From assembly GCF_020511155.1 (NCBI RefSeq), contig NZ_CP041216.1, positions 1,860,001 through 1,924,000 of the forward strand: a DNA stretch of 64,000 nucleotides, read 5' to 3'. Shown here one piece after another: positions 27,313 through 38,356 of this stretch (position 1 is its first letter; every line of letters starts with the position of its first letter). The position numbers and the translations under genes were made by a program. The notes under the pieces were generated by a model. The model saw only the letters and a program-made list of their open reading frames with translations, did no database searches and was not told where the DNA came from. This stretch comes from Shewanella glacialimarina (GTDB lineage: Bacteria > Pseudomonadota > Gammaproteobacteria > Enterobacterales > Shewanellaceae).

Positions 27313-29079
27313 GTGAGTATTCCAGTACGCGAATTTGATGCAATCGTGATTGGCGCCGGTGGCGCTGGTATGCGAGCAGCATTACAGATTTCTAAAGAAG
27401 GTAAAAGCTGTGCGCTTTTATCAAAAGTGTTTCCTACTCGTTCTCATACCGTGTCTGCGCAAGGTGGTATCACTGTTGCGTTAGGTAATGCGCATGAAGA
27501 TCACTGGGAACAACACATGTACGATACGGTGAAAGGTTCTGATTTTATCGGCGACCAAGAAGCCATTGAGTTTATGTGTAAAACCGGTCCAGAAGCGATT
27601 ATCGAACTTGAGCAAATGGGTTTACCATTCTCTCGTTTCGAAAATGGCACTATCTACCAACGACCTTTTGGTGGCCAATCAAGAAACTTTGGTGGTGAGC
27701 AAGCTGCGCGTACCGCTGCTGCCGCAGACCGAACAGGTCATGCACTATTGCATTGTTTGTATCAACAAAACGTCAAGCATAAAACAGATGTTTATTCTGA
27801 ATGGTATGCTTTAGATCTTGTTAAAAATGAAGATGACGTTGTTGTTGGTTGTACTGCGATTGAAATTGAAACCGGCAACATTGTTTATTTCAAAGCAAAA
27901 GCAACTATTTTAGCAACTGGCGGAGCAGGGCGTATTTATGCGTCAACCACTAATGCGCACATCAATACTGGTGATGGCGTTGGTATTGCGGCTCGTGCTG
28001 GTGTTCAGTTACAAGACATGGAAATGTGGCAGTTCCACCCTACGGGTATTGCTGGCGCAGGTACATTGGTGACTGAAGGTTGTCGCGGCGAAGGTGGATA
28101 TCTTTTAAATAAAGATGGCGAACGTTTCATGGAACGTTATGCACCCAATGCCAAAGATTTAGCATCGCGTGACGTGGTAGCACGTTCAATGATGACTGAA
28201 ATTCGTGAAGGTCGTGGTTTAGATGGTCCTTTAGGTCCACACTTATTACTTAAGCTTGATCATTTAGGCAAAGAGACCCTTGAAGCCCGTCTTCCCGGTG
28301 TGTGTGAATTATCACGTACTTTTGCTCACATTGATCCGGCTGATGGTCCAATTCCTGTTATTCCAACTTGTCATTATATGATGGGTGGTTTACCGACTAA
28401 AGTCAGTGGTCAAGTTATTCGTCAGAATGTTGATGGTACTGAGCAAGACGTACTAGGTTTATTTGCTGTAGGTGAAATAGCTTGTGTTTCAGTACACGGT
28501 GCCAATCGCTTAGGTGGTAACTCTCTTCTTGATTTAGTGGTATTTGGTCGTGCAGCAGGTCAGCACTTAGGTAAAGCTTTAGACGCTACACCTGATCCAA
28601 AACCGGCCACAGACGTAGAAATTAGTGCATCACTTGCTCGTCTTAATCGTTGGGAAAGCAACAAAGACGGTGAAGACCCTTCGGTTATCCGTAAAGAGCT
28701 TCAATTGTGTATGCAGTTAAATTTCTCTGTTTTCCGCAGTGGTGATTCCATGGCAGAAGGTCTAGAACAGCTACAAGCAATCCAAAAGCGTCTTGAGAAG
28801 GCTAAGCTATCTGATAATTCTGATGAATTTAATACTCAACGTATTGAATGTTTAGAATTAGATAACTTAATGTCAACAGCGCTGGCAACTGCTTATGCAG
28901 CTAACTTCCGTACTGAAAGCCGTGGTGCACATTCTCGTGAAGATTATTTAGAGCGTGATGATGATAACTGGTTATGCCACAGCTTGTATGATCCAAAAAC
29001 ACAAGCTATGACAAAACGTGATGTCAATATGACACCTAAATTACGTGATGCGTTTCCACCGGTAAAACGTACCTATTAG
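27313..29079 (+). CDS. sdhA: Succinate dehydrogenase flavoprotein subunit SdhA
   Basis: This 588-aa FAD subunit oxidises succinate to fumarate on the cytoplasmic side. The dinucleotide fold is [14 protein letters not shown] near residue 11, the covalent-FAD His lies in [12 protein letters not shown], and the substrate region includes [11 protein letters not shown] and [13 protein letters not shown]. It starts with GTG directly after the sdhD stop, so it is translationally coupled. Length is as in E. coli. Confidence 0.98.
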   Translation: MSIPVREFDAIVIGAGGAGMRAALQISKEGKSCALLSKVFPTRSHTVSAQGGITVALGNAHEDHWEQHMYDTVKGSDFIGDQEAIEFMCKTGPEAIIELEQMGLPFSRFENGTIYQRPFGGQSRNFGGEQAARTAAAADRTGHALLHCLYQQNVKHKTDVYSEWYALDLVKNEDDVVVGCTAIEIETGNIVYFKAKATILATGGAGRIYASTTNAHINTGDGVGIAARAGVQLQDMEMWQFHPTGIAGAGTLVTEGCRGEGGYLLNKDGERFMERYAPNAKDLASRDVVARSMMTEIREGRGLDGPLGPHLLLKLDHLGKETLEARLPGVCELSRTFAHIDPADGPIPVIPTCHYMMGGLPTKVSGQVIRQNVDGTEQDVLGLFAVGEIACVSVHGANRLGGNSLLDLVVFGRAAGQHLGKALDATPDPKPATDVEISASLARLNRWESNKDGEDPSVIRKELQLCMQLNFSVFRSGDSMAEGLEQLQAIQKRLEKAKLSDNSDEFNTQRIECLELDNLMSTALATAYAANFRTESRGAHSREDYLERDDDNWLCHSLYDPKTQAMTKRDVNMTPKLRDAFPPVKRTY

Positions 29080-29094
29080 GCAGGAGTTGCAAAG

Positions 29095-29802
29095 ATGAAA
29101 TTAACATTTGCATTGTATCGTTATAATTCTGATGTAGATACCAAGCCTTATATGAAGGACTACACCTTAGAAGTGCCTGATGGCTCTGATATGATGGTGT
29201 TAGATGCATTAATTAAGCTGAAAGAACAAGACCCAACAATTGCGTTTCGTCGTTCATGCCGTGAAGGCGTGTGTGGTTCTGACGGTGTTAACATGAATGG
29301 TAAAAACGGCTTAGCGTGTATTACGCCAATTTCGACCTTTAAAGGGAAAAAAATTGTAGTTCGTCCTTTGCCAGGCATGCCAGTAGTGCGAGATTTGGTC
29401 GTTGATCTAACTCAGTTCTATAAGCAATACGAAAAAATTAAGCCTTATCTTATCAACGATGAAAAGGCCCCTGCGCGTGAGCATTTACAATCACCTGAAG
29501 AGCGCGAGCATTTAGATGGTTTATACGAATGTATCATGTGTGCATGTTGTTCTACGGCTTGTCCTTCTTTCTGGTGGAATCCAGATAAGTTTATCGGACC
29601 AAGTGGTTTATTACATGCGTATCGTTTCTTAATTGACAGCCGTGATACCGCTACTGAAGAGCGTTTATCTGAGCTTGACGATGCTTACAGTGTGTTCCGT
29701 TGTCACGGAATTATGAACTGTGTTGATGTTTGTCCTAAAGGACTCAACCCAACTAAAGCCATCGGTCATATCAAGTCAATGTTATTGAAACGAGCTGTTT
29801 AA
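29095..29802 (+). CDS. sdhB: Succinate dehydrogenase iron-sulfur subunit SdhB
   Basis: This 235-aa subunit carries electrons from SdhA to quinone. Three clusters are visible: the 2Fe-2S ligands in CREGVCGSDGVNMNG and GLAC, the 4Fe-4S ligands in CIMCACCSTACPS, and the 3Fe-4S ligands in CHGIMNCVDVCPKGLNP. GGAG precedes the ATG (CAGGAGTTGCAAAG). It is the last gene of sdhCDAB, followed by a terminator. Confidence 0.98.
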   Translation: MKLTFALYRYNSDVDTKPYMKDYTLEVPDGSDMMVLDALIKLKEQDPTIAFRRSCREGVCGSDGVNMNGKNGLACITPISTFKGKKIVVRPLPGMPVVRDLVVDLTQFYKQYEKIKPYLINDEKAPAREHLQSPEEREHLDGLYECIMCACCSTACPSFWWNPDKFIGPSGLLHAYRFLIDSRDTATEERLSELDDAYSVFRCHGIMNCVDVCPKGLNPTKAIGHIKSMLLKRAV

Positions 29803-29846
29803 TGAACACAGAAGAGCCTTTAAATTCGTTTAATTAGCTCTTTATG

Positions 29847-29878
29847 AGAGTCATCTTCATATTGGAGATGGCTCTTTT
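29847..29878 (+). terminator. Terminator after sdhB
   Basis: AGAGTCATCTTC (29847-29858) pairs over 12 bp, with two G-T pairs, with GGAGATGGCTCT (29864-29875), followed by TTTTGTGT. It separates sdhCDAB from sucA, although some readthrough into suc is common in relatives. Confidence 0.75.
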
Positions 29879-30024
29879 GTGTGTTTACGGATTACCTTTG
29901 TCATTAATTTGTTAGATCCGTTATTTAGTACAAGTCTTTGGCAGAGATAGAAGTTAAGCATGACGATTGTGTTAATTGTTATGCATTATGGCTAGCACGT
30001 GTATCAAGTTTGAAAGGAATAACA

Positions 30025-32847
30025 ATGCACCAAGGCATCATGAAAGCCTGGCTCGAGTCGTCTCACTTAAGTGGTTCGAATGCGACCTATGTAGAAGAGA
30101 TGTATGAAGCCTATCAAGAAGATCCGCAATCAGTTTCCGCTGATTGGCAGGTCGTTTTTGATAATCTCCCACCTGTTAATGGTAGTTCTGTTGAAGTACC
30201 AGAGGTTTCCCACTCTAAAGTTCGTGACTATTTTCGTAGTTTAGCCTTAGAAAGCCGTGCGAAAGGGGCTGCTCGTGTCAGTGACCCAGAGTTAGATGCA
30301 AAGCAGGTTAAAGTACTGCAATTAATTAACGCTCATCGTTTCCGTGGTCATCAAAATGCTAACCTAGATCCATTAGGTATGTGGAAGCGTGACTTGGTTC
30401 AAGAGCTAGATCCTGCTTACCACGGCTTAACCGCTGAAGATATGCAGCGTGAGTTCAACACGGGTTCATTCGCATTAGGCGGTGAGACCATGAAACTTGC
30501 GGATATTATTTTTGCCCTTAAGAGTAGCTACTGTGGCTCGATTGGTGCGGAATATATGCACATCACTGATACCGACGAAAAACGTTGGATCCAGCAACGT
30601 CTAGAGCCAACCTTAGGTAAGGCTAATTACGACAATGCGGTTAAAAAACGTATTCTTGAAGGCCTAAATGCTGCTGAAGGTATTGAAAAATACTTAGGTG
30701 CAAAATTTCCAGGCGCTAAACGTTTCTCTTTAGAAGGTGGTGATTCGCTTGTTCCAATGATGCGCGAAATCATTTACCGTGCAGGTGAAGCGGGAACTAA
30801 AGAAATCGTCGTAGGTATGGCTCACCGTGGCCGTTTAAACTTACTCATTAACGTGCTCGGTAAACGTCCTAGTGAATTATTTGACGAGTTTGCTGGCAAG
30901 CATGCAGACACGCATGGTTCAGGTGACGTTAAATATCACCAAGGGTTCTCATCAGATTTTGAAACGCCAGGTGGCAATGTTCACTTAGCGTTAGCTTTTA
31001 ATCCATCACACCTTGAGATCGTTAACCCAGTGGTTATCGGTTCCGTACGCGCTCGTCAAGATCGTCGCGGCTGTAAAGATGGCTTACAAGTTATGCCCAT
31101 TACCATTCATGGTGACTCAGCTATTACTGGGCAGGGTATCGTACAAGAGACATTTAACATGTCTCAAACCCGTGGTTTTACAGTGGGTGGTAGTATCCGC
31201 ATCGTGGTTAATAACCAGGTTGGTTTTACCACATCTAACCATGCAGATGTCCGGTCAACAGAATACTGTACTGATATTGCTAAGATGGTTCAGGCACCGA
31301 TTTTCCACGTTAACTCAGATGACCCTGAAGCTGTTGCGTTTATTTCGCAGCTGGCTGTGGATTACCGTAATGAGTTTAAGCGTGATGTGGTGATTGATTT
31401 AGTTTGTTATCGTCGTCATGGCCATAACGAGGCTGATGAACCTAGTGCAACACAGCCGTTGATGTACGCAAAAATTAAAAAACACCCAACGCCGCGTAAA
31501 ATTTATGCTGATAAGTTAATTGCTGAAAACAGCATTGCTGCTGATGAAGTTACTGGCTTAATTAATCATTACCGTGATGCGCTTGATGCCGGTGACTGTG
31601 TGGTCAAAGAGTGGCGTCCAATGACGTTACATACCGTTGACTGGACACCTTATCTGAATCGCGAATGGGATGAAGATTACGCAGGTTCTATGTCAATGGA
31701 ACGTCTACAAAACTTAGCGAATAAGTTAGTCGATATTCCTGAAAATCATACGTTGCAATCACGTGTTGCCAAAATTTGTGCTGACCGCCTCTCAATGGCA
31801 AAAGGTGAGAAGTTACTCGACTGGGGTTTCGCAGAAACTTTAGCCTATGCTTCTATCCTTGAAGACAAAAAACGTGTGCGTATTACTGGCCAAGACTCTG
31901 GCCGTGGTACTTTCTTCCATCGTCATGCGGTATTACATAATCAAAAAGACGGTACAACCTATTTACCTTTGCGTAATGTAGCAGAAGAGCAAGCACCGAT
32001 TGATATTACTGATTCAGTATTATCTGAAGCGTCTGTATTAGCATTTGAGTACGGCTATGCCACAGCAGAACCAGGTGGATTAACCATTTGGGAAGCACAG
32101 TTTGGTGACTTTGTTAACTGTGCTCAAGTGGTTATTGACCAATTCTTATCGTCTGGTGAACAAAAGTGGGGCCGCTTATGTGGCTTAACAATGTTATTAC
32201 CACATGGTTATGAAGGTCAGGGGCCTGAGCATTCCAGTGCTCGTTTAGAACGTTTCTTACAGTTATGTGCTAACCATAATATGCAGGTATGTGTTCCATC
32301 AACACCGGCGCAGGTTTATCACATGTTACGTCGCCAAGTGGTACGGCCAATGCGTCGTCCACTAGTGGTGATGTCACCAAAATCTTTGCTACGTCACCCA
32401 TTAGCTGTGTCTAGCCTAGAAGAGCTTGCTGAAGGTACTTTCCAAAATATCATTGGTGAAATTGATACTTTAGAGGCAAGTAAAGTTGACAGAGTTGTGT
32501 TCTGTAGCGGTAAGGTGTATTTCGAGTTACTTGAAAAACGTCGTAAAGAAAATATCACTAACATAGCCATTATTCGTGTTGAGCAGCTGTATCCTTTCCC
32601 TGATGTGGAAATGCGTGCGGCATTAGAGAAATATCAACATGTTACTGATTTTGTTTGGTGTCAGGAGGAGCCTCAAAACCAAGGTGCGTGGTACTGTAGT
32701 CAGCATCACTTCTGGGCTAACATTCCTGCAGGCGCTCAATTAACGTATGCTGGTCGTGAAGCGTCAGCTGCGCCAGCGTGTGGTTATCCAGGGTTGCATG
32801 TACATCAGCAAGAATCATTAGTTAATAGCGCATTAAAACTGTCGTAA
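30025..32847 (+). CDS. sucA: 2-oxoglutarate dehydrogenase E1 component SucA
   Basis: This 940-aa thiamine-diphosphate enzyme decarboxylates 2-oxoglutarate and acylates the SucB lipoyl group. Family landmarks are the N-terminal [46 protein letters not shown] and [14 protein letters not shown]. The frame is open upstream to 29938, but ATG 30025 has AAAGGAA at 30013-30019 and matches the SucA N-terminus. sucB follows after 28 bases. Confidence 0.97.
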   Translation: MHQGIMKAWLESSHLSGSNATYVEEMYEAYQEDPQSVSADWQVVFDNLPPVNGSSVEVPEVSHSKVRDYFRSLALESRAKGAARVSDPELDAKQVKVLQLINAHRFRGHQNANLDPLGMWKRDLVQELDPAYHGLTAEDMQREFNTGSFALGGETMKLADIIFALKSSYCGSIGAEYMHITDTDEKRWIQQRLEPTLGKANYDNAVKKRILEGLNAAEGIEKYLGAKFPGAKRFSLEGGDSLVPMMREIIYRAGEAGTKEIVVGMAHRGRLNLLINVLGKRPSELFDEFAGKHADTHGSGDVKYHQGFSSDFETPGGNVHLALAFNPSHLEIVNPVVIGSVRARQDRRGCKDGLQVMPITIHGDSAITGQGIVQETFNMSQTRGFTVGGSIRIVVNNQVGFTTSNHADVRSTEYCTDIAKMVQAPIFHVNSDDPEAVAFISQLAVDYRNEFKRDVVIDLVCYRRHGHNEADEPSATQPLMYAKIKKHPTPRKIYADKLIAENSIAADEVTGLINHYRDALDAGDCVVKEWRPMTLHTVDWTPYLNREWDEDYAGSMSMERLQNLANKLVDIPENHTLQSRVAKICADRLSMAKGEKLLDWGFAETLAYASILEDKKRVRITGQDSGRGTFFHRHAVLHNQKDGTTYLPLRNVAEEQAPIDITDSVLSEASVLAFEYGYATAEPGGLTIWEAQFGDFVNCAQVVIDQFLSSGEQKWGRLCGLTMLLPHGYEGQGPEHSSARLERFLQLCANHNMQVCVPSTPAQVYHMLRRQVVRPMRRPLVVMSPKSLLRHPLAVSSLEELAEGTFQNIIGEIDTLEASKVDRVVFCSGKVYFELLEKRRKENITNIAIIRVEQLYPFPDVEMRAALEKYQHVTDFVWCQEEPQNQGAWYCSQHHFWANIPAGAQLTYAGREASAAPACGYPGLHVHQQESLVNSALKLS

Positions 32848-32875
32848 AGATAATTTATATAAAGGGAAGCTTTCC

Positions 32876-34075
32876 ATGAGTATCGAAATTAAGGTACCCG
32901 TATTACCAGAGTCTGTTGCTGATGCAACAATTGCTACTTGGCACGTTAAGCCTGGTGAACAGGTGTCTCGCGATCAAAACTTAGTTGATATCGAGACCGA
33001 CAAAGTTGTTCTAGAAGTTGTTGCACCAGAAGACGGTTCAATTTCTGAATTATTATTTGAAGAAGGCGACACCGTTTTAGGTGAGCAAGTTATTGCAAGA
33101 TTTATTGCAGGTGCCGTGTCTGGACAAGAAGTGACTAAAGCTGAGGCGACAGCGCCTGCTGCTGAAGTTGCATCAGAGCCAAGTTCTGACGAATCAAACG
33201 ATGCATTAAGCCCATCAGTGCGTCGTTTAATTGCTGAGCATAATCTTGATGCTGCAAAAATTAAAGGTACAGGTGTTGGCGGACGTATCACTAAAGAAGA
33301 TGTTGAAGCGTTCGCTAAATCAGCACCAGCGGCAAAGTCAGCAGCTGTGTCTGCACCAGTTGCACCGTTAGAAGGTCGTAGCGAGAAACGTGTTCCTATG
33401 ACTCGTTTGCGTAAAACGATTGCAAAACGTTTGTTAGAAGCTAAAAATTCTACCGCTATGTTAACTACGTTTAACGAAGTGAACATGAAGCCAATCATGG
33501 ATATCCGTAAGCAATATCAAGATATTTTTGAAAAGCGTCACGGCATTCGTTTAGGCTTTATGTCTTTCTACATCAAAGCGGTAACTGAAGCGCTAAAACG
33601 TTTCCCTGAAGTTAATGCTTCAATTGATGGCGATGATATTATTTATCACAACTATTTTGATATCAGCATTGCAGTATCAACTCCTCGTGGCCTGGTAACA
33701 CCAGTATTACGTGACACCGATACCATGAACTTAGCTGAAATTGAAAAAGCGGTACGTGAACTCGCAATCAAAGGCCGTGACGGTAAGTTGTCTGTTGCAG
33801 ACATGACCGGCGGTAACTTCACCGTAACTAACGGTGGCGTGTTTGGCTCGTTAATGTCTACGCCGATTTTAAATCTGCCACAAAGTGCAATCTTAGGCAT
33901 GCATGCTATTAAAGATCGCCCAATGGCAGTCAATGGTCAGGTTGAAATCTTGCCAATGATGTACCTAGCACTCTCTTACGATCATCGTATTGTTGATGGT
34001 CGTGAGTCAGTTGGCTTCTTAGTCGCAATTAAAGACTTCTTAGAAGATCCAACTCGTCTACTACTTGATTTATAA
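32876..34075 (+). CDS. sucB: 2-oxoglutarate dehydrogenase E2, dihydrolipoyl succinyltransferase SucB
   Basis: A 399-aa E2 core with one lipoyl domain (lipoyl-Lys in [14 protein letters not shown] near residue 43). An Ala/Pro-rich linker follows, then the E1/E3-binding domain ([20 protein letters not shown]) and the catalytic domain ending with [15 protein letters not shown], which carries the active His and Asp. AAAGGGAAGC precedes the ATG. The lpd (E3) gene is not in this window. Confidence 0.97.
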   Translation: MSIEIKVPVLPESVADATIATWHVKPGEQVSRDQNLVDIETDKVVLEVVAPEDGSISELLFEEGDTVLGEQVIARFIAGAVSGQEVTKAEATAPAAEVASEPSSDESNDALSPSVRRLIAEHNLDAAKIKGTGVGGRITKEDVEAFAKSAPAAKSAAVSAPVAPLEGRSEKRVPMTRLRKTIAKRLLEAKNSTAMLTTFNEVNMKPIMDIRKQYQDIFEKRHGIRLGFMSFYIKAVTEALKRFPEVNASIDGDDIIYHNYFDISIAVSTPRGLVTPVLRDTDTMNLAEIEKAVRELAIKGRDGKLSVADMTGGNFTVTNGGVFGSLMSTPILNLPQSAILGMHAIKDRPMAVNGQVEILPMMYLALSYDHRIVDGRESVGFLVAIKDFLEDPTRLLLDL

Positions 34076-34098
34076 GTAGTTAGATAAACCCCTCGTCG

Positions 34099-34117
34099 CT
34101 GGCTCATATTGAGCCAG
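34099..34117 (+). other. Hairpin between sucB and sucC
   Basis: CTGGCTCA (34099-34106), loop TAT, TGAGCCAG (34110-34117): a perfect 8-bp stem without a T run after it. It is more likely an mRNA processing or stability element than a terminator. sucC follows 34 bases later. Confidence 0.5.
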
Positions 34118-34151
34118 TTGGATTTGATTAGAAGTATATGGATAGATCATC

Positions 34152-35318
34152 ATGAATTTGCATGAGTATCAGGCAAAATCTTTATTTGCCGAATATGGTT
34201 TACCAGTCTCTGAAGGCTTTGCATGTGATACAGCTCAAGAAGCAGTAGAAGCAGCAGGCCACATTGGCGGAAACTTATGGGTTGTTAAGTGTCAAGTACA
34301 CGCAGGCGGCCGTGGTAAAGCAGGTGGCGTTAAAGTTACCGGTAATAAAGACGAAATCAGAGCCTTCGCTGAAAACTGGTTAGGCAAGAACTTAGTAACG
34401 TACCAGACTGACGCTAAAGGTCAGCCAGTTGCTAAAATTCTAGTTGAAAGCTGTACTGACATCGCTAACGAATTGTACCTAGGTGCAGTAGTTGATCGTA
34501 GCACTCGTCGCGTTGTGTTTATGGCGTCTACTGAAGGTGGTGTTGATATCGAGACTGTGGCTGAACATACGCCAGAGCTAATCCACACAGCTATCATTGA
34601 TCCGTTAACAGGTCCTCAAGCTTTCCAAGCTCGTGATCTTGGCTTCAAGTTAGGTTTAAACCCAACTCAAATGAAGCAGTTCACTAAGATCTTTATGGGT
34701 CTTGCGAACATGTTTAACGACCATGATTTTGCGTTATTAGAAATCAACCCGCTTGTTATCACTACTGAAGGCAACCTTCACTGTTTAGATGGCAAAATCG
34801 GTATTGATGGCAACGCATTATATCGTCAGCCAAAAATCAAAGCGATGCACGATCCATCACAAGATGATGCTCGTGAAGCACATGCTGCTAAATTTGAATT
34901 AAACTATGTTGCTTTAGACGGTAACGTAGGTTGTATGGTTAACGGTGCCGGCCTAGCAATGGGTACAATGGACATCGTAAACTTACATGGCGGCAAGCCA
35001 GCTAACTTCTTAGACGTTGGCGGTGGAGCAACTAAAGAACGTGTTGCTGAAGCATTTAAAATCATTCTTTCTGACAGCAATGTTAAAGCAGTATTAGTTA
35101 ACATCTTCGGTGGTATCGTACGTTGCGATATGATCGCTGAAGGTATTATCGGTGCAGTTAAAGAAGTTGGCGTTAAAGTGCCAGTAGTTGTTCGTCTTGA
35201 AGGTACTAACGCCGAATTAGGTCGTGAAGTATTGGCTAAGTCTGGTCTTGATATCATCGCGGCAACAAGTCTAACTGACGCGGCTGAGCAAGTTGTTAAA
35301 GCTGCGGAGGGCAAATAA
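34152..35318 (+). CDS. sucC: Succinyl-CoA synthetase beta subunit SucC
   Basis: A 388-aa ATP-grasp subunit that, with SucD, makes ATP or GTP from succinyl-Co[37 protein letters not shown] and [10 protein letters not shown] are typical, and [14 protein letters not shown] belongs to the succinate/CoA ligase domain. The stop overlaps the sucD ATG (TAATG), so the two subunits are translated together. Confidence 0.98.
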   Translation: MNLHEYQAKSLFAEYGLPVSEGFACDTAQEAVEAAGHIGGNLWVVKCQVHAGGRGKAGGVKVTGNKDEIRAFAENWLGKNLVTYQTDAKGQPVAKILVESCTDIANELYLGAVVDRSTRRVVFMASTEGGVDIETVAEHTPELIHTAIIDPLTGPQAFQARDLGFKLGLNPTQMKQFTKIFMGLANMFNDHDFALLEINPLVITTEGNLHCLDGKIGIDGNALYRQPKIKAMHDPSQDDAREAHAAKFELNYVALDGNVGCMVNGAGLAMGTMDIVNLHGGKPANFLDVGGGATKERVAEAFKIILSDSNVKAVLVNIFGGIVRCDMIAEGIIGAVKEVGVKVPVVVRLEGTNAELGREVLAKSGLDIIAATSLTDAAEQVVKAAEGK

Positions 35319-36190
35319 TGTCTGTTTTAATTAACAAAGATACCAAGGTAATCTGTCAAGGTTTCACTGGTGGTCAGGGTACTTTCCACTCTGAGCAGGC
35401 GATTGCTTATGGCACGCAAATGGTTGGTGGTGTTTCTCCTGGTAAAGGTGGTCAAATCCATTTAGGTCTTCCAGTGTTTAACACTGTCAAAGACGCAGTA
35501 GCAGAAACAGGTGCAACAGCATCTGTTATCTACGTACCTGCACCATTTTGTAAAGATGCAATTCTTGAAGCAATCGATGCAGGCATTGAGTTGATCGTTT
35601 GTATCACTGAAGGCATTCCTACACTTGATATGCTTCAAGTGAAAGTTAAGCTTGAAGAAACTGGTGTTCGCATGATCGGTCCTAACTGCCCAGGTGTTAT
35701 CACTCCTGGTGAATGTAAGATTGGTATTATGCCTGGTCACATCCATTTACCTGGAAAAGTGGGTATTGTTTCTCGTTCTGGTACATTAACGTACGAAGCG
35801 GTTAAGCAAACTACTGATGAAGGTTTCGGCCAATCTACTTGTGTAGGTATCGGTGGCGATCCAATTCCTGGCACTAACTTCATCGACGTATTGGAAATGT
35901 TCCAAAACGATCCACAGACTGAAGCTATTGTAATGATCGGTGAAATCGGTGGTAATGCTGAAGAAGAAGCTGCTGCTTATATCAAAGCACACGTTACTAA
36001 GCCTGTTGTATCTTACATTGCTGGTGTTACTGCACCAGAAGGTAAGCGCATGGGCCATGCTGGCGCAATTATCGCTGGCGGTAAAGGTACGGCTGAAGAT
36101 AAGTTTGCGGCTCTTGAAGCAGCAGGCGTAACTACTGTTCGCTCTTTAGCTGACATTGGTAAAGCACTGCGTACTCGTACTGGTTGGTAA
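35318..36190 (+). CDS. sucD: Succinyl-CoA synthetase alpha subunit SucD
   Basis: A 290-aa subunit with a CoA-binding Rossmann domain ([19 protein letters not shown]) and the phosphorylated-His site in [13 protein letters not shown] near residue 247. [13 protein letters not shown] is also diagnostic. It is the last gene of sucABCD and is followed by a strong terminator. Confidence 0.98.
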   Translation: MSVLINKDTKVICQGFTGGQGTFHSEQAIAYGTQMVGGVSPGKGGQIHLGLPVFNTVKDAVAETGATASVIYVPAPFCKDAILEAIDAGIELIVCITEGIPTLDMLQVKVKLEETGVRMIGPNCPGVITPGECKIGIMPGHIHLPGKVGIVSRSGTLTYEAVKQTTDEGFGQSTCVGIGGDPIPGTNFIDVLEMFQNDPQTEAIVMIGEIGGNAEEEAAAYIKAHVTKPVVSYIAGVTAPEGKRMGHAGAIIAGGKGTAEDKFAALEAAGVTTVRSLADIGKALRTRTGW

Positions 36191-36210
36191 TATCATTACC
36201 TCACTAGTTT

Positions 36211-36236
36211 AAAAGGCGCTTAGGCGCCTTTTTTGT
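36211..36236 (+). terminator. Terminator after sucD
   Basis: AAAAGGCGC (36211-36219), loop TTAG, GCGCCTTTTTT (36224-36234): a perfect stem with a T run, ending the TCA operon. Confidence 0.92.
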
Positions 36237-36298
36237 TTTTAATTTGTACCTTTATTGATATTTATTAAATCAATAAGCATGGTTTGAGATAAGTCGTT

Positions 36299-37225
36299 AT
36301 GTCGATTTTTGGGATCATTTTTCCGTTAATATTTATGGTAGCTTTGGGTTACCTATTGACACGCTTTGAGTTTTTCACTAAAGAGCATATAAGCGGCATT
36401 AGTAAATTTACCTTTTATGTCAGTATTCCAGCCTTTTTGTTTATCAATATGCTGGCAGCACCTTTATCTGAAAGTATCGACATCTATACATTATTGTCTT
36501 TCTATATTCCCGTACTGATCATTTTCACTTTGGGTTATCGTATTAATCGCCGCTTTAATCCGATTCAATTTAGAAGCCGAGACGCCAGTGCTGTTTTTGC
36601 CTTAGGCTCAAGCTACTCCAATACCGTACTAGTTGGTTTACCGATAATTATTGCCGCATTAGGTCAGGCGATGATAGGGCAAGTATTTATGATTATTACA
36701 TTTCATAGCGCTTGTTTGTTTGCGTTAACTTTTATTCTGGCAGCAAGAGCACACGAACAGGGTTTCTCTTGGAGAAAATTTACTCGTTCTATGGTGTTAA
36801 ACCCGGTTGTGATGAGTATTAGTTTAGGGATTGCAGCCAACGCTGTTGGTCTCAATTTAGGCACACATTTACAGGAAAGCCTTACGTTACTTTCAAAACC
36901 AGCCTTAGCGTGTGCTTTATTTGTACTTGGTGCTAATTTAAGTTTTTATAAAATAGGCGACAGTTGGCGGTTAGCGTTATTGGCGAGTGGGTTAAAAATT
37001 CTGTTGCTTCCAGCACTTGTTTACCTGATGTCGGTGATGGTATTTAATTTAGAAAGCCAAAAAACGACCATGCTTGTGTTGCTCAGCGCTTCACCTTTAG
37101 GGGTTAATGCCTACTTAATTGCCACTGAACTTAAACAACATGAGTCGACTTTAGGCAGTACGGTAGTGCTATCGACATTGCTCTCGGTATTCAGCTTTAG
37201 CTTGTGGTTATTTTTTTTGTTATAA
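36299..37225 (+). CDS. AEC-family transporter (auxin efflux carrier type)
   Basis: A 308-aa polytopic membrane protein with about ten hydrophobic segments (for example IFPLIFMVALGYLLTRFEFF at the N-terminus). The pattern fits the Mem_trans/AEC family: SSYSNTVLVGLPIIIAALG is the conserved mid-protein motif, and the ending LLSASPLGVNAYLIA is also typical. Relatives export or import small organic acids such as malate; the substrate here cannot be told. It stands alone after the sucD terminator with its own start region. Confidence 0.85.
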   Translation: MSIFGIIFPLIFMVALGYLLTRFEFFTKEHISGISKFTFYVSIPAFLFINMLAAPLSESIDIYTLLSFYIPVLIIFTLGYRINRRFNPIQFRSRDASAVFALGSSYSNTVLVGLPIIIAALGQAMIGQVFMIITFHSACLFALTFILAARAHEQGFSWRKFTRSMVLNPVVMSISLGIAANAVGLNLGTHLQESLTLLSKPALACALFVLGANLSFYKIGDSWRLALLASGLKILLLPALVYLMSVMVFNLESQKTTMLVLLSASPLGVNAYLIATELKQHESTLGSTVVLSTLLSVFSFSLWLFFLL

Positions 37226-37342
37226 ATTTTAACGTTTTTTTGTTAACCGTTATTTGGCTTGTATGGGGTGTAAGTGCTGCGTATATTGCTGATATATAAA
37301 GTTAGATTAAGGCTGTTTTTTTTATAAGACAAGGAATGAGTC

Positions 37343-37540
37343 ATGCAACTAATAAACACCTATGAAACATATTTTAAGACCAATTTATTGCTTAAATTAT
37401 TGGTGCTTATACTCGTGAATATAAGTTTTGCCATTCAAGCAAATGAATTTGTTTCGGGAAGGGATTATGTTGAATTAGAGAGCCCTCCAAGTGTTGAAAA
37501 AGAAGTCAGAGAATATTTTTCTTTTTATGCTAATCGATAA
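37343..37540 (+). pseudogene. DsbA-like remnant lacking the active site
   Basis: The 65-residue product has a signal peptide (LLKLLVLILVNISFAIQANE) followed by SGRDYVELESPPSVEKEVRE and YFSFYANR, then a stop. This looks like the first strand and helix start of a DsbA-type thioredoxin fold, in which FFSFxCxxC would come next. The frame ends where the CxxC motif should begin, and no thioredoxin sequence follows. A decayed disulfide oxidoreductase is the simplest reading; a genuine small secreted peptide cannot be excluded. An AAGGAATGAGTC site precedes the ATG. Confidence 0.5.
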
Positions 37541-37848
37541 TGTGTTTAATGATCAAATATTCAGCTAGTTCAACGTTAATTTGATGCTAATTAGTCATTT
37601 ATTAGCCGCCCATTAAGCGCTAGAACAGTGCTTATTAAGTCTTCGCTAGGTTATTTGAACTCGATGTATGACTGCGACTTATCCTCAACTTAAGGTAAGG
37701 CACTTTTATACATCGAATTTTTTATAGTGCAGCGCTATAAAATCATCATTGAATGGCAGATAACGGCTGTTACAGTCGATCTCTGGTTAGAGCGTGTTAT
37801 TCATAAGCTTTTATTAATTGAGTGATGACAATATTAAAAGGAATGCAG
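37541..37848. other. Gap with paired inverted repeat
   Basis: This 308-base stretch has no gene. TCGATGTAT (37661-37669) pairs with ATACATCGA (37708-37716), followed by ATTTTTTAT. Between the arms CTTATCCT and AAGGTAAG can form an inner stem. It could be a terminator with a long loop or a small structured RNA. The rest shows nothing. Confidence 0.35.
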
Positions 37849-38253
37849 ATGGCGTTTAATGATATGTTTCGGCTGAGTGCCCATGCGGTAATAACTAATG
37901 ATGAAGGGCAGGTATTACAACTTAAAGCGACCTATGGCGCTAAACATTGGGGCTTGCCTGGTGGCGCGTTAGAGTTAGGTGAAACCATACATCAAGCCGT
38001 TATACGTGAGTGTTTAGAAGAGTTAGGTTGCGATATTGCAATTGACTATCTGTCGGGCGTTTATTATCACGGTGCTTATCAATCACAGGTGTTTATTTTT
38101 AAATGCAATATTATGGATGTAACCATGATTGCATTAAGTTCAGAACACAGCGAGTACCAATATTTCGATATTGCTGATCTATCTACAGTGCAGCAAATTC
38201 GGGTCAAAGCTTGCTTAGATTTTTCTGGGAAAGTTGATAGCAAAGTTTTCTAA
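37849..38253 (+). CDS. Nudix hydrolase
   Basis: A 134-aa Nudix protein. The Nudix box spans about residues 39-61 with the required G, E, RE and EE positions (GALELGE at its start, RECLEELGC at its end). The N-terminus RLSAHAVITNDEGQVL is the usual first strand. Of three in-frame starts (37825, 37843, 37849), ATG 37849 has the best distance to AAAGGA (37836-37842). The substrate is unknown. It is a single gene between two inverted repeats. Confidence 0.85.
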   Translation: MAFNDMFRLSAHAVITNDEGQVLQLKATYGAKHWGLPGGALELGETIHQAVIRECLEELGCDIAIDYLSGVYYHGAYQSQVFIFKCNIMDVTMIALSSEHSEYQYFDIADLSTVQQIRVKACLDFSGKVDSKVF

Positions 38254-38279
38254 AAGTAGTGCTATGTACTGGTAAAACA

Positions 38280-38332
38280 ATGCGTCTGCTAATAAACTCA
38301 GACTTTGACAATCTTTGTTAATCCAGACGCAT
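38280..38332 (+). other. Inverted repeat after the Nudix gene
   Basis: ATGCGTCTG (38280-38288) and CAGACGCAT (38324-38332) form a 9-bp perfect stem with a 35-base loop. It lies between the convergent Nudix and CBS genes. There is no T run, so terminator function is uncertain. Confidence 0.4.
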
Positions 38333-38356
38333 ATAACAATTGATGTTCCGACCCAT

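Noticed and set aside
32974..33498. 174-aa minus-strand frame inside sucB
   Set aside because: Fully opposite the lipoyl/linker region of a sure gene; low-complexity product with no start signal.
34904..35314. 136-aa minus-strand frame inside sucC
   Set aside because: Antisense shadow of a conserved gene.
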